Shown here: positions 1 through 13,000 of the stretch, piece by piece | How positions within the stretch are numbered: position 1 is the first letter of the stretch | How the letters are laid out: the number at the start of each line of letters is the position of its first letter | Assembly: GCF_905475395.1 (NCBI RefSeq) | Contig: NC_058342.1 | Location: 26,074,640-26,138,639, forward strand | DNA: 64,000 nt | Source: Chrysoperla carnea | Lineage: Eukaryota; Arthropoda; Insecta; Neuroptera; Chrysopidae | Reading direction: 5' to 3' | Translations under genes and position numbers: made by a program | The notes under the pieces: model-generated | Database searches by the model: none | What the model saw: only the letters and a program-made list of their open reading frames with translations | Told to the model about the DNA's origin: nothing

Positions 1-637
1 TCGGTTTATCCGTGTTTTCAGGAAAAACTGAAACAAACTGAAAAACAAAACTCTTACTGCCATTTATTGGCGAATAGTAATACTATTATTTTTTTAAATT
101 GGGGGCAATGAACTGCTTTACCGACACTGAAACATTAAAGATAGATTTCAGTAGATGGCGTTGTTACAAGAGTAGTATACAGTGGGTTTTTGTGTAACGA
201 AAAATCAATCTAGCTAGGTTTCATTTTAAGAAAACGTCGTTTTCTCTCGAAAACGGCTCCAACGATTTTCATGACATTTAGTATGTAGTGAATTTCGGGG
301 GGTCATCAAAAATCAATCTAGCTAGGTTTTATTTAAAATAAAAATTTGGATATGAAAAATTATATACATATCTTAAATTTTACATACATTTTTGGGTGAA
401 AAACTACAAAAAACCAAACACATTATTTTCAGAAACCGAAAAACAAAACTACATTAAGTATTTTCCTCACAAATCAAAAAAAAAATTACAAAAATACAAC
501 ACAAAAAAAAAAATTCAAACACGCTTTCAAAATTAAAAAAAAAAAATACAAAAACATTTCTTACAACTTTGTATTTGTTGTAAAAAATAATCTATATATA
601 TTCTTTTTTTTGGTATTTTCCAATTTGGTTTGAATAG
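1..637. other. Upstream intron of X11L
   Basis: No coding sequence is seen. A short direct repeat containing CAATCTAGCTAGGTTT occurs at about 212 and 313. The stretch before the acceptor at 637 is A/T-rich with a T-run suited to a polypyrimidine tract. Confidence 0.6.
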
Positions 638-1012
638 GAATGGCGAAAACCGAAATCCAGGACCATAATGCCTTCATCCACAACAAAATCAACCCCTCCA
701 AAACCTATATTAGCACTATCACCAACTCAACAACAAGCGGTAACGGTGTCAGTGGGGGGTGATCGTTCAAATGGGGCTGGTACAAATGGTTGTGATGACA
801 GTAGTAATAATGTGATACCATTGAATTGTACCGCAATTGTTACAAACAATAATCCATTAATCCAAACAGCCAATAATAATAATAGTACATCCTCACCTCA
901 ACCGCCACAATCCACAAGTCCCTTAACTGAGCAGTCTAATGGCAGTCCATCAGACAAAAATTTATCACCACAAAGCCAGAAAGGGTCCAATACATCTGTC
1001 AAATCTAAAAAG
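638..1012 (+). CDS. X11L: X11L exon: low-complexity linker before the PTB domain
   Basis: An AG at 636-637 precedes an open frame starting [14 protein letters not shown], and the exon closes after SVKSKK at a GT donor (1013). It runs 375 nt and is phase 0 at both ends. The product is a Ser/Thr/Asn/Gln-rich linker ([20 protein letters not shown]) with several SP/TP sites and no folded domain. The ATG at 668 is in frame, but the frame stays open back to the splice acceptor, so it is probably an internal Met. The other forward frame starting at 640 stops within about 120 nt. Confidence 0.8.
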
Positions 1013-4000
1013 GTGTTGTTTCATTAACAATTTTATTTAATTTAATATCGGAGGTTTGCTCTCTGTTTCTTTTTTTTTTTTTAAATATCGTAAATCATTT
1101 TACTTTGGTATATGACCTCGAATGTTCTAAGATATTTACGCAATTTTAGAATTACATCGAAACTATCGAATGAGTCACCATCGTGCAGTCCGCCACCAAA
1201 TTAGCAAATAGTAACATTCATAATAAGAGTAATCACTAGCTAATTCTTACTGATGATGACTACTTGGTAATCGAAAATACGTATTTTAAAAATACAAAAA
1301 ACTGATCGAGGAAATTGGGGCAAAAATCGAAATTTATATCGAATGATCGATCACATTGACTACAGAATCATTGATTGTCAAAACCCGAATTAATCGAGTA
1401 AATAAGACAGAAAAATACTGTAAAATGTTCGAAACCTGCCAAACAGCAACGTTTTCAAAAATCCTTTTTTCTACGTGTTCCTTAGATCATTATAGTCCAG
1501 TCTCCTGGTAGGTTTTGATTAATTTTTTTTTACGAATGACTGGAAGGGTAATTTTATGTGCTGGTCACGAATTTTTAGGCCATTTTGCTCCCTGAGGCGA
1601 GGAAAAAAGATATGGCCATTTTTACCGTTTTGAATAATTTTTTTCGAGTAAGAGGTTGACTCGGAATATATGCCGGAAAAGATAGTGGAGTGTTTCACCT
1701 CGTTAAAATCAACCATTTCCAGAAAATCGTAAAATTGAGGTTTTAAAAAATGCAGTTATTTAAAAAAAATCAAAATAGGCCTTGTAGAGTTTGATCAATA
1801 TTCCGACTTCTGAGCTAATTTAGCAAAAATTCGGGCCACGAAAAAGTGGTTAGTTTTCGAGGTTAGAATTATTTTAGATTGGTCAACATTTTACACGTTG
1901 TTAGAGTTCGACCCAACTTTTGCCGCCATCCGATTTCATTTAATTCATCTAGAACCAGAGATATTGATCAAAATGCGTTTGTGGCTACCTTGTCCTAGAA
2001 AAAAAATTCAAAATATGGGCGGTAGATTGGTTCTTTCAAAGAGGTATAACAAAATAGGGGGTGCTATTTGAAACTTCAAAGTTGGGGTGGATAAGTGTGA
2101 AGGGGAGAAACCTAAAATTTTCTAGGTACCATTTTTGAACTTTCCCTTCGATATCTAAATCGACGTGTTTTCATTCAAAACGATTATTAAGGGTGGATAC
2201 GTTTGAAATGAACACACTGTATAATCAGCTTAATAGTACCTTAACCAGAAGATAAATTAGAAAACTTTATTTCGTGTCGACTTTTGTAATTCTAAAATTG
2301 AGTAAATTTCTTCGGAGACATTCAGTATGTATACCTCTGCTTTTTTTTTCTTTACGCTGACCATATTTAAATTAAGTGCGCAAAAATTTTGACACAACGA
2401 CAAATGGCAGACAAAAAATAAGTTAACATTTTTGATTTGCTTAAAGCTTTTCGCTTTAAATATATTTTTTCAAGTAGTATAAATATGCTTAATTGGCTTT
2501 TTTTTTAAAAGGAATGGCGTAAAAAATATAATCAATTTTTTTCAGGCAAAAATTTTTTTTCTAGATATTTTTTTAATAAGTGCTATGCATTTATTTTTCA
2601 ATCGTGCGCATGTTTTCATTTAGAAAATTGCATGAACTCGATAATGAAAAAGAAAATATATTGTCATAACGCATGCGAACAAAGCTTAGTTTTAGTATTT
2701 AAAATAAATAGCTTTATAAAATTATGAAGAAAAAAATGTATAAAAAACCAAATTTGGTTTTTATTCTTAAAACAATTTAAAAAAAAATTTTTGTTTTTTT
2801 TATTAAAATGTATACTTATATTTGGTTTTTCTTTATTTTCTTGTGCAGGACAAGGAAAACAAGAAGAAGGGAAGAAATAAAGAAGGTAAATCCTTTTTTG
2901 TTATGAAATATTACGTCAATGCCTCCCCCCCCCCACTGAGCTATATTCTATAATCTGTCTACGGACCTTGAATCCTTATAAATCATATCAACGCACGCTC
3001 GTATACACAGAATTAAAAGCACTTTAGAAAAGATGAATCGCTTATTGACATAGGCGTCGCCAAAGGGAGGCGGATAGATGAAATATTACGTCAATGCCCC
3101 CCCCCCCCCCCACTGAGCTATATTCTATTATCTGTCTACGGACCTTGAATCCCTATAAATCATATCAATGTACGCTCGTATACACAAAAATAAAAGCACC
3201 TTAGAAAAGATGAATCGCTTATTGACATAGGCGTCGCCAAAGGGAGGCAGATAGGGGCAGCTCTCCCTCTCTAAAGATTCACAAAAATGGTTCTAAGTAC
3301 CCACGAATTTTTAAACAAAATATTTTCTCCTAAAAAATGACCCCTTTAACCTTCTTAGTATGAAATTAGAGTCAATGAAGCTACATAAAAATTTTCAATT
3401 AATGAAAAACAGCCCTTATTTGGACCCTCAGGGGAAAATAAAGTTATATACAAAAAAATGTTTCAAACAAAAGTTTATTTATAAGAAACATTTTTTACAC
3501 TGACACTTTTGTTCTATCTCTTATGGTTTACAAGATGGGTCTTACGGATCCAAGACCAAATGGATTTTTGAACTTAAACTCATTTTTTATGTCCTGAGCC
3601 CGATATAAACAAATTTAAGTTCAATTTTTGTAACTGAAGTTTTCTGGTGTATACGAGCGTGTTTTTATACAAGTGTGTCATTTTTTTTGAATCCGTATTT
3701 ATATTAAATTCTATAAAAATTAATTTTTGTTTGTTTAAAAAAATGCTTACATTTTTGGATAAAATAATTCGTAAGTATATATTACCCAAGCCAAATCAAA
3801 GGGAGTTGACAAAATTTATAAAAATTGTTTTAAAATACCCTTAAACGTATCTGTATACATATGTCTAGAAAAGTTCCGGAACAGTTCCAATGTCGTATTT
3901 GTTGGGCCTATTCATATACCCCTGAAACCTTATCAAAAATTTTGAATGGAAACTTTCATTATTTATTGCCCAAGTACTCACCGAATAATGTGTTTGTCTA

Positions 4001-7000
4001 CTTAGACTTAGGTTGCGCTTTCGTACTCAGGCAGCGGCAGTGTGAACAATTATAGGGGCGGTAGAATTGATCACATTGTCGTCGCTTGGATAAGAACGTA
4101 GTAACCGACTACACCCACATCAAAAATGTATTTGTAAATATGTTTGTAATTAAATAAATAAGGATTAACAAATAATGATGTGGATGGCCTCTGTTATAGG
4201 CGTATATGTCAGAGAAACGGATGTTAAACCCCATTATGATTATTATTATTATTGCCCAAGTACTCACCGAATAACATGTTTCTAAAAAGGCTAATTTCTA
4301 TAAGAATTTCCGCCAAAGGATTGAGATTTTTTCCTGAGGAAGCAGAGCGTTTCATTCCCGTAAAGGATCCCACACAAATTAAATGTAAATTGGGTCCCGG
4401 TCAATTTGGCTGAAATTGTGAAATGTTATAGATCTCGACATTCTGATCAAAAGTTATCATTGTCCAAAAGTGATTCTTGTGGATAGTTTCGGAGATATAC
4501 AGGGGGAAGTGTGTGATATTGAGTTACCGTTTCTGAGTCTCTAGTATTAGTATTCGAAAGTACTCGGGGTTTTTGTAGTTGCCAAGACTGGAAGATCACT
4601 TATGTCCTAAAATTATTTTGAGGTCAAGTCAAGGTCGTATCACACACTTCTCCCCTGTATTTCTCTGAAACTATCCATAGAATCACTTTAAGTCAATGAT
4701 AACTTTTGATCAGAATGTCGAGATCTATAACATTTTACAATTTCAGTCAAATCGACCGGGACCTAATGATCTGCGAATTTTTTAGCTCTTGTACCCAGCA
4801 TTGCTACGAGTTGCCCATAACTGTAATGGAGTCGAGTTAGCCCGGGCTTACGAGTTTTTTATCAGCTATGTTAACCATGTGATTAAAATATTCAGACGCT
4901 CTGCGAGTTTATCATGTCTTTTACGGGGTTGAGCTATCACGAGCCTATGGGTTTTTTGTCCCTTGAATTAATAATGAAATACCCAGACATCCTGCGAATT
5001 GGACATGTCTCTAATGGAATCGAACCAGCATGAATCTGTTATTTTTTTGGCTTCTACGAGTTAGCCATTGACGATCTATGGGTTCTGATAATCTTTTTCC
5101 AGGGTGTAATTTTTGAAGGATGAATTTCCGAGGATGAAATGACCGGGGGATGAAATTATTGAACAGACGAATAAACAAACTTTCAAATTCATAATATTAG
5201 TATAGCTATGTCAACTCCTAAGTGAAATTTTTTTGATAAAACTTAATTAATTCGTAAAAAATGTTTTATTTAGGACTTCATGAACCGTCAGTGTTAATCG
5301 AAGGAGTTCTATTTCGTGCGAGATATTTGGGATCAACGCAATTAGTCTGTGAAGGTCAACCAACGAAAAGTACTCGAATGATGCAAGCGGAAGAGGCTGT
5401 TTCACGTATTAAGGTATTTAAAAAAAACAAAATTATTTTCTCATTAAAAAACTTTTATTTTTTTACATAATTTTTTTTTTTATAAATAAATTACGCTTTG
5501 GATAATTCTGCCCCCACGACATTCGCTGTGTTTATACATTTACTTTGCACTAATTTTGTAAATTTTTCAAACAGTTAATAAAAATGTAGGATGTTGTTAC
5601 TAATTGGGTTAAAATTTGAAATTGTTTTAATGTTTAACGGGTTAGAGTCCTTATAATTGGTTTTCACATTTTCCTCCCAACTAAAAATTTGTTTATTGCT
5701 AAGGGTCACTGATCTACTTTAATATCTAGCTGATGCAAGCTAGAAAATCCTAAATCTGATACACTTTAGCTTGATACACGCTACAGTGATCCGGTAGTCG
5801 AAATGATTAACCTAGATTTTCAGGGAAAATCCCATAACCTACTCACTTCTCTAACTTTAGTATAAGATCTATCAGTATAAAATACCACGCCCTTTGGCTT
5901 AACCAAGTTCTCATCTCAATCCTGCCTGGAGGGGATCTTTACCGAGAACTTTTTCCGGAAGTTAGGAGAGGATAGAACGTAGTCGACGGATCTTGGAAGT
6001 GAGTATCTTCGTAAGATCCGTGCATGACCATAATGCTTCTCAGTCCAGGGTTAGACAAGATTTAGCATGAGGGCCGCACCTGCTACGCATTTGTCTCCAA
6101 AGAAGTCAGTTGGCAACAGATGGAGAATTACATCAAGTGCTTTAGATGGTGTTGTCCGTAGACATCCCGAGATTAGTACGGATGCTAACTGTTGGACTTT
6201 ACCTAGTACTTTTTGGTGGATTTCTTTTTCTAGTGCGGTTCACCATACCAGTGACCCATAGAATAGTATGCTCCTGATGACCGCAATATATAGCCAGTGA
6301 ACCAATTTAGGGCCTACTGTTTCCCCATGGCCTTTTTGCAAGTGTATAATTCCACAGTTGCCTTTCGGGACCTTTCCAAGAAGTTGGGGGTCCCCATAGT
6401 AGCTTTTGGTCCAGGATGATGCCTACATATTTGGCTTTCTCCGATAGGCGAATTAGCTAGCCCCCCTATGATCTAGCAATGTCCTACCCGCAGATTTCAG
6501 CTGCAACTTAACCAAACAAACAAATCCTTACTAATATACAAATTTTAAATGGGATGCTTCCTTCTATAACCAAAATAAGGACCCTATTTTTTGTTTACTT
6601 TTCTGGGCATTGGCGATTGTCAAAGGGCTAAAAAAAACTCGTGTTCATATTGTTAAGAATGTATAAATATTTGGACCCAATAAAATTATGCACAGTCCAA
6701 AATTTTATATAATTCCAAATTTCGTTTTTTTTTTTCAATGTTTTTTACAAATCATTTTCATAAAATTTCAAAAAATATTTTTATCTATTTTATTTTTTTG
6801 AAAATTGTGTGTGTTTTATGTTGTGGGCATTATTGGAGTTCCAGGCTTCAAAATTTTGTTGTCACCATATTTTTTCATGTAGCCAAAAAAAAAAAAATAT
6901 ATAAATATATTTTTTTAAGACCCAAAACAAAAAATTATTTCCAAAAATAAAGAAAAACTGATTTCCAAAAGTAAAAATAACTTATTACAGTCAAAATCGG

Positions 7001-10000
7001 CTATAGCACGATGTCGCTTATAACGACTCAATCCAAATACTATAACAACGACTTATCGGTTATAACGCTCAACAGTCATTATTATTGAGGCGTATTTACT
7101 TAATTTAGAACCTTATAAACATTGCGGACGCCTCAACTCGACCCTTTGCTATTCCAGTTTGTTTTTTGACAACGGGGCTTTGATTTGTCCTCGGAGAAGA
7201 ATGATTTAAAGTAAAAGTGTTATCAAATTAACTCCTAGGGACATTTCTCTGAAAAATAATTATTCCGTAGAGATAAAAAGATGTTGGGGCGTCTCAAACT
7301 GATCCTTTGCTATTCCAGTTTCGATCTTTTATTTTTCCTCGGAAAAGTGAAAGAGTTCTTCGTTTCTTTCACGAAAGAAAACTATTCCAAATAATCGGAT
7401 GTTGTTGTAACCGGTTTTGACAATATTTTTATTTTACGCATGTGTGTTTTATTATATTTAAAGCATGGAACAAATTTTATGTGCGTTCCAAATTTGGAAA
7501 TCATGTTGATCCAATAGACGTTTATTGATTTATTTTTTTTAGGTAAACCCAACTAAGAAAAAAAAGATTAAGCGAGTTTGGTAGAAAACATGCCACTCGC
7601 TTCATCTTTCCCCCCCAAATAGTTTACAAAAGCGCACAGTAGAAATTACAATGCAATTTTGAAGACATTTTAAAAATGAAAAAAAAAAAATTATAATAAG
7701 ACCTGTAATTTTTTTGTAACGATCTTCTTCTGGCCATAATTTTATTATGTAAATACGATACTTTAGAAAACGGCCATAAGAGATGTCTTTTTTTTTTACT
7801 TAGAATTAGAAGTTTTTGTTTTAAAAAAATAAAAAGGTTGGTGTTTAAAATCCTCCCCTTTCATATTTTTCTTTCCACGATTTTTTTTTCAAGTAAAAAC
7901 GACTATCCGTCTGTCCGTTTTACTATGTTGTATAAAACCTTTGCCCCCCTAAAACCCCTGCCCTTCAAACAAAAACGAAAATAAATAGTTAATCCAAATT
8001 TTTTTATATAAACCGCATAATTAATGATTGTGCGGCGAACGCACGCTTTTATTGGTTGGTTGCCTCCTGCCTGCTATACTTATACATGTACTCTCTTTCT
8101 GTATCTCTATTTCTGTCTCTATTTGTTTTATTTCTTATATATATAATATCTTTGTCTTCACTGTTGGTTATTCGCATCATTTCGTAAACGTGTGCTGAAC
8201 AATTTGAATAAACATTTTATTTTCATTTGTTTTTCTATTTTATTTTAAGTTAAAACCTAATGCATAGAGGTATTTCATCTCCAAAATCGAATCCAGAATT
8301 AATTTTTGGCACAAGGCTTTATTTTACACATTAAAACACATCTTAAGTTATGTGCTTTTGAGTTTAAAGTGATTCAAATACAGTAGAGTCTCGATAATAG
8401 TAATGGGATTTAACCTCCGTTTGTCAGATATCCATCTATAACATAGGCCACCCGCATCCTAAACTACACCCATATACAGGGTGTTCTGTTATTCATAGCA
8501 GAAAATTATACCACTAAATTAAGCTCATCAAGACAAATGGAAAAGCTCTTTACCAAATTTCGATCTGAGGTCTGATTCGGGAGATGTGGCTATGGGAAAA
8601 ATAGAAATATTTATGAATTCACAGACCTATCAAATTCGTTAAATTAATAGATGCCACTTTATAAAACAATAATTAATTGTAAATTGATTTAATTGGGTAG
8701 CGAATACTAAAAAAAATATTTTGTTGTCTTTATTTATAAAGAAAAAAATACTTATTTATCAAATTATTTCACCAATACAGAGACCCTTAGATGTGGGAAG
8801 TTTCAAATTATATATTAATATAGGTACGGGGGGGGGGGGGGATTAAATTGTGCAATACATAATACAAAATCTAAAACATTGTATCACTTTACAACTTCAA
8901 CACAGAATATACATAGTGTGGTTTGTCTGTGAGTATATGTATCTTAGCATGTATTTGATTAAAACGGACTATGGTACGTAATAGGGCGACGATAACGTAG
9001 ATATCGTAGATATCTGAAACTCAAAAACTAGAGCTGATCGAAAGATTCGAATTATATATTTGAGTTTATCATGCCATGTGTAGTCAACAACAGCAAAAAT
9101 TTCGGGCATCATCCTAAGCTGAGTCTTCTGTGATGTTCTGACCTTCAGTTTTTTTCTAAATAAAACTAGGTCATCGCATTCAACGTGGTTTTTAATATAT
9201 GCGAAAATTAATATTTCTTAACTATCCTGAAAAACCTAGATTTTTTGATTAGCTATATTTTTCTTGATACATCGTATTTAGGTTAAATTTTCATGTGCCG
9301 AATGAAATCTTGTTCCAAAAATCTATTTTAGATTCGATTTTATGGACTACTTAACATTTGTTAGCCTTTATTCATTGGGAAATTATTATCATTTTGTTCT
9401 GTTTTTGTTTCAATTCCTTAAGTGGTGTGAAGTCCGTTATTATAAAAATTTATTCCTATAATTCTTAGGTCTGCATGTGTCGTACTTGTTTTCTTAATGC
9501 CGAATATTTCACAAATCATACAACGTACGAATTTTATTCATGAATACTATTTTAGTTTTGTAAATTTATTTTTAATTAATCTTCAAGTTTTTAAATGTAA
9601 AATTTTACGACAGATATTATTTGAGACGAGTTGTGGTATAAACATACACACTAAAAAAAAAAAGTTAAAATAATGGCAACCTCATTCCGAAGTTGGCCGT
9701 TTCATATTGAAATAAATTAATAATAATTTCAAACAATTTCCTAATGATTGCAACAAGTACAGCTAAATATTTTTATGTACAATATAATGGGATTGAATTT
9801 AAAATATGAATTCATTGATACAAAATCACTGAAGTTAAATAAACAAAATCATTACTTCTATGAAAGAGATTAATTTTAAAGTCATGCATTTTATTGATGG
9901 AAGATAAAATTGTACTTAGTTGGAATATATTAATCGTGTAAATAAAACGAATAGACAAATTAAAAGAAAATTTGGTTACTACGAATACATATCTGTCATG

Positions 10001-13000
10001 TCTAGCCAATGTGTGGTTGTGTCAACTTCATGAAGATTGTTGTTGTATTGTTATTGACCACTTGTATAATATATAATATATTTTTATACATATGTAACAA
10101 CCAACGGTAGCCCAGATGGCACAGCGGTGGACTTGAGTTACTGGTTCAAGTCCGACTCGAAGAAATCTAATTTTTTTTAAATAAACCTAATAAATCTGCT
10201 CATGCGGTTGTGTCAATCACATCACTATTTTGTTATAATATTTATAAGTGGTAGAACCAATCAAAAAAAGATTGTTTAAAACTATTTTGCATTTAAAACA
10301 ACAATATTTGAAATTTGTTAGACATTATATTACTTTCATACAAACAACTCATTCGCTTGTGTCAACCACACTACTCAACCCCCTACGATAGTTGTATCAC
10401 TGACAAATCATAAACGACTACAATTATAGAATAGACTCTAGGGGAAATTTTATGAATCTCACATTTTGAAGGAATGTAGTTTAAAAAAAGTCAACAAAAA
10501 TTCTAAAATTCTACACAGAAGATGTAATTATTTCTGCCAGTTTTCGCAAAACTTTTACCTAATTCCAGAATGTCTTTCCATTTACTCTGTAAATTTATTG
10601 AATTAAACATTATAATACAGTTAAGCTGATTGCTGATAAAGAGATATACTTTGCCTTTCATGATAATAATGTAAGACTTTGTACAGTTAAGGTTGACTGT
10701 TTTTTTTAATAAAATTTTTGAGGTGGGGATAATCTGATTTCTGTATCAGTATTCCTAATTATTTCAAAAATTATGTAATGGCTGAAAACATTGATTTAAA
10801 TAGTTAATATCTATCAACTATGCCTCAAGATTATACAGTGGAACCTGGTTAAGTGAGACATCAAGGGACCTGCAAATTTGTCTCACTTATTTACTTTTCT
10901 GAAAAAACAATCAAAAATGAAAAAAATAGGACAAAAATTGTCTACAATATATCAGTGTCCCCTCGATTATTTCATTCTAGCAGCGCCTACGCTCGTGTGT
11001 AATTCGAAATGTCATCGTGTCTCCATATCTGTGATATATATATAATGGATGACGTCACAGAAGTATGACACGCATAAAATTCGAACCGGTGGAATGAGCA
11101 ATTTGATTAAGTTTATTTTTTTACCAAATTACGTTCTAGTTTCTAATTTATAATTTAAATACAATACAGTCAAACCTGGATTAGTAAGAGTTATTGCTAG
11201 GTCCCGTCATTTTAGTCCACCAAGATCTCTAAACGTGAGAGACAGGTACCTCTATAAGGGAAAAAGTCTTTTGCTCTCGCGAACCTGGGAAATTATTTAC
11301 CATAATATTCTGTCGTAAAATAATATTAGTGATTTTTTTTAAATTAATTAGCTGAAATAGACAATAATAGTATGTTATATTAATTCATATAATTTTTCTC
11401 GAAATATTTTCTCATAATCTGAACATTTTTATTCAAATTAATTTCCATATTAGTCTTACGAATTCAAATTCCGTATGTTGCATGTCCGGTGAAATACATG
11501 GTAATAAAGAATATTTTTCATAGAATAAAAGTCGAATGAGATGAATGCAAAACAAGTTTAACTGTACTTAGTAGAGTTAGTCTGCACATTTAGACAGGAT
11601 TCACTATAATTTCGCACTCAGTTTTTTTTTTTTTTTTTAATGAAGAAACGACATAAATGATATAATAAAAAAAAACTCAATGCTTTTCAAAAACATTGAA
11701 ATTAGTTTTTTTTCTTTTTCTGTTTCGCTTTGTACAAAATCCAAAAAAAAAACTTTCTGGAAAGTCCTGTTGCACATTGGAAAATTTTTTGTCGTTTTCA
11801 CATTGTTCAGTGTTGTTTTATAATTATATTAATGATGTGGGTGAACGCACTACTACTAAAGTGTTTTAAAATAGTCCTGTGAAGTTAGGTTTTGACCTCG
11901 AAATTCGGTTATAGCAGACAAATTTTGATTATTCTTGTTTTGTTACATTTCTAATATTATATATAAACAAAAAACTTGTACCTTTAAAATTATCGTTTTG
12001 GGCCAACATCGAAATGTGAAGAGTAAAATTTCGATTTCTAAATATCTAAAAAAATTAAAAAATTTTCGCAAACATTTCAATTCCGTCAAGTTGTGAAGAG
12101 CCCATTAGTTATTAAGATATTAAGGAGGGAAGGTAGTTATTTATAGGCCAAGAGCCTGTGAATTTTAGAAAATTATAAAAACATCACATATCTTCCACCC
12201 TCACTTCCACGGATTTATTTCGAAAAACATTAAAATTCTATTCAAAACGATTCACTTAAAAGGAATTGGTGAATGGAAATTTGCATTTTCGTACAGCTTT
12301 TTGTGTGAATTTTCTCTTAATACCTTCTTTTCTCTCCCGAAAACGGGTATTATTAACTATTTTTGAGCATTGATACCCGTTTCTCCTGTGTTCTTGAAGG
12401 TTTTTGATCCACTCATCAAGGATGACTGGAGTCCATATTTTAAAAAAGTTTTGGTCAAAAGACTAGCTCTTAAAAAATTTTCATTCATATCAGTGTTTGC
12501 GGAAAACGTTTCATAAAAACTGACGGATATATTTAATTGAAAATTTTGCCCAAATTAACGAAATAAACAAAAAAAATATTTCGAAATTTTGGTTAAAGCT
12601 TATTTTCAAAATAACATATAAATCGATACCACACACTTCAGTTTTCGAATAACTAAACTTTCGCCAACTTTTCGACTTTCGCACCCTCCTCCGCCAAACC
12701 CTATTTCTTCCCTCACAATCGTAAGAAACTGAATAGACGCTATAGTCAAAATTTCGAGATTGCAAGATTCGAGGTTGCCTGATTTTTATGTTTTTAAGTC
12801 AAATTTTGACTGTAGTAAATTCTACCCTTCGCATTTTAATGTTAACCCAAATCGGTAAATTTTGTAGGTTTGCGTTTTTTATATATGACTTTAGAAATGA
12901 AACAAAATAGGAATTATCAAAATTGGTCTATTATAGCCAGGTTTCTAGGTTTGGCTTTTATTTATGTTATAATTAATCTCAACTAAAAGGGAGGAATTTA

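Noticed and set aside
668-1027. Independent 119-aa protein starting at 668
   Set aside because: The frame is open upstream to an AG at 637 and closes at a GT donor at 1013 that links in phase to PTB exons; it is an internal exon.
10105-10178. Possible intact tRNA gene (plus strand)
   Set aside because: No acceptor stem and A box to B box region cannot form a normal anticodon arm.
12511-12765. 84-aa minus-strand frame
   Set aside because: Antisense in an intron, no family resemblance; the [15 protein letters not shown] part is a short basic run only.
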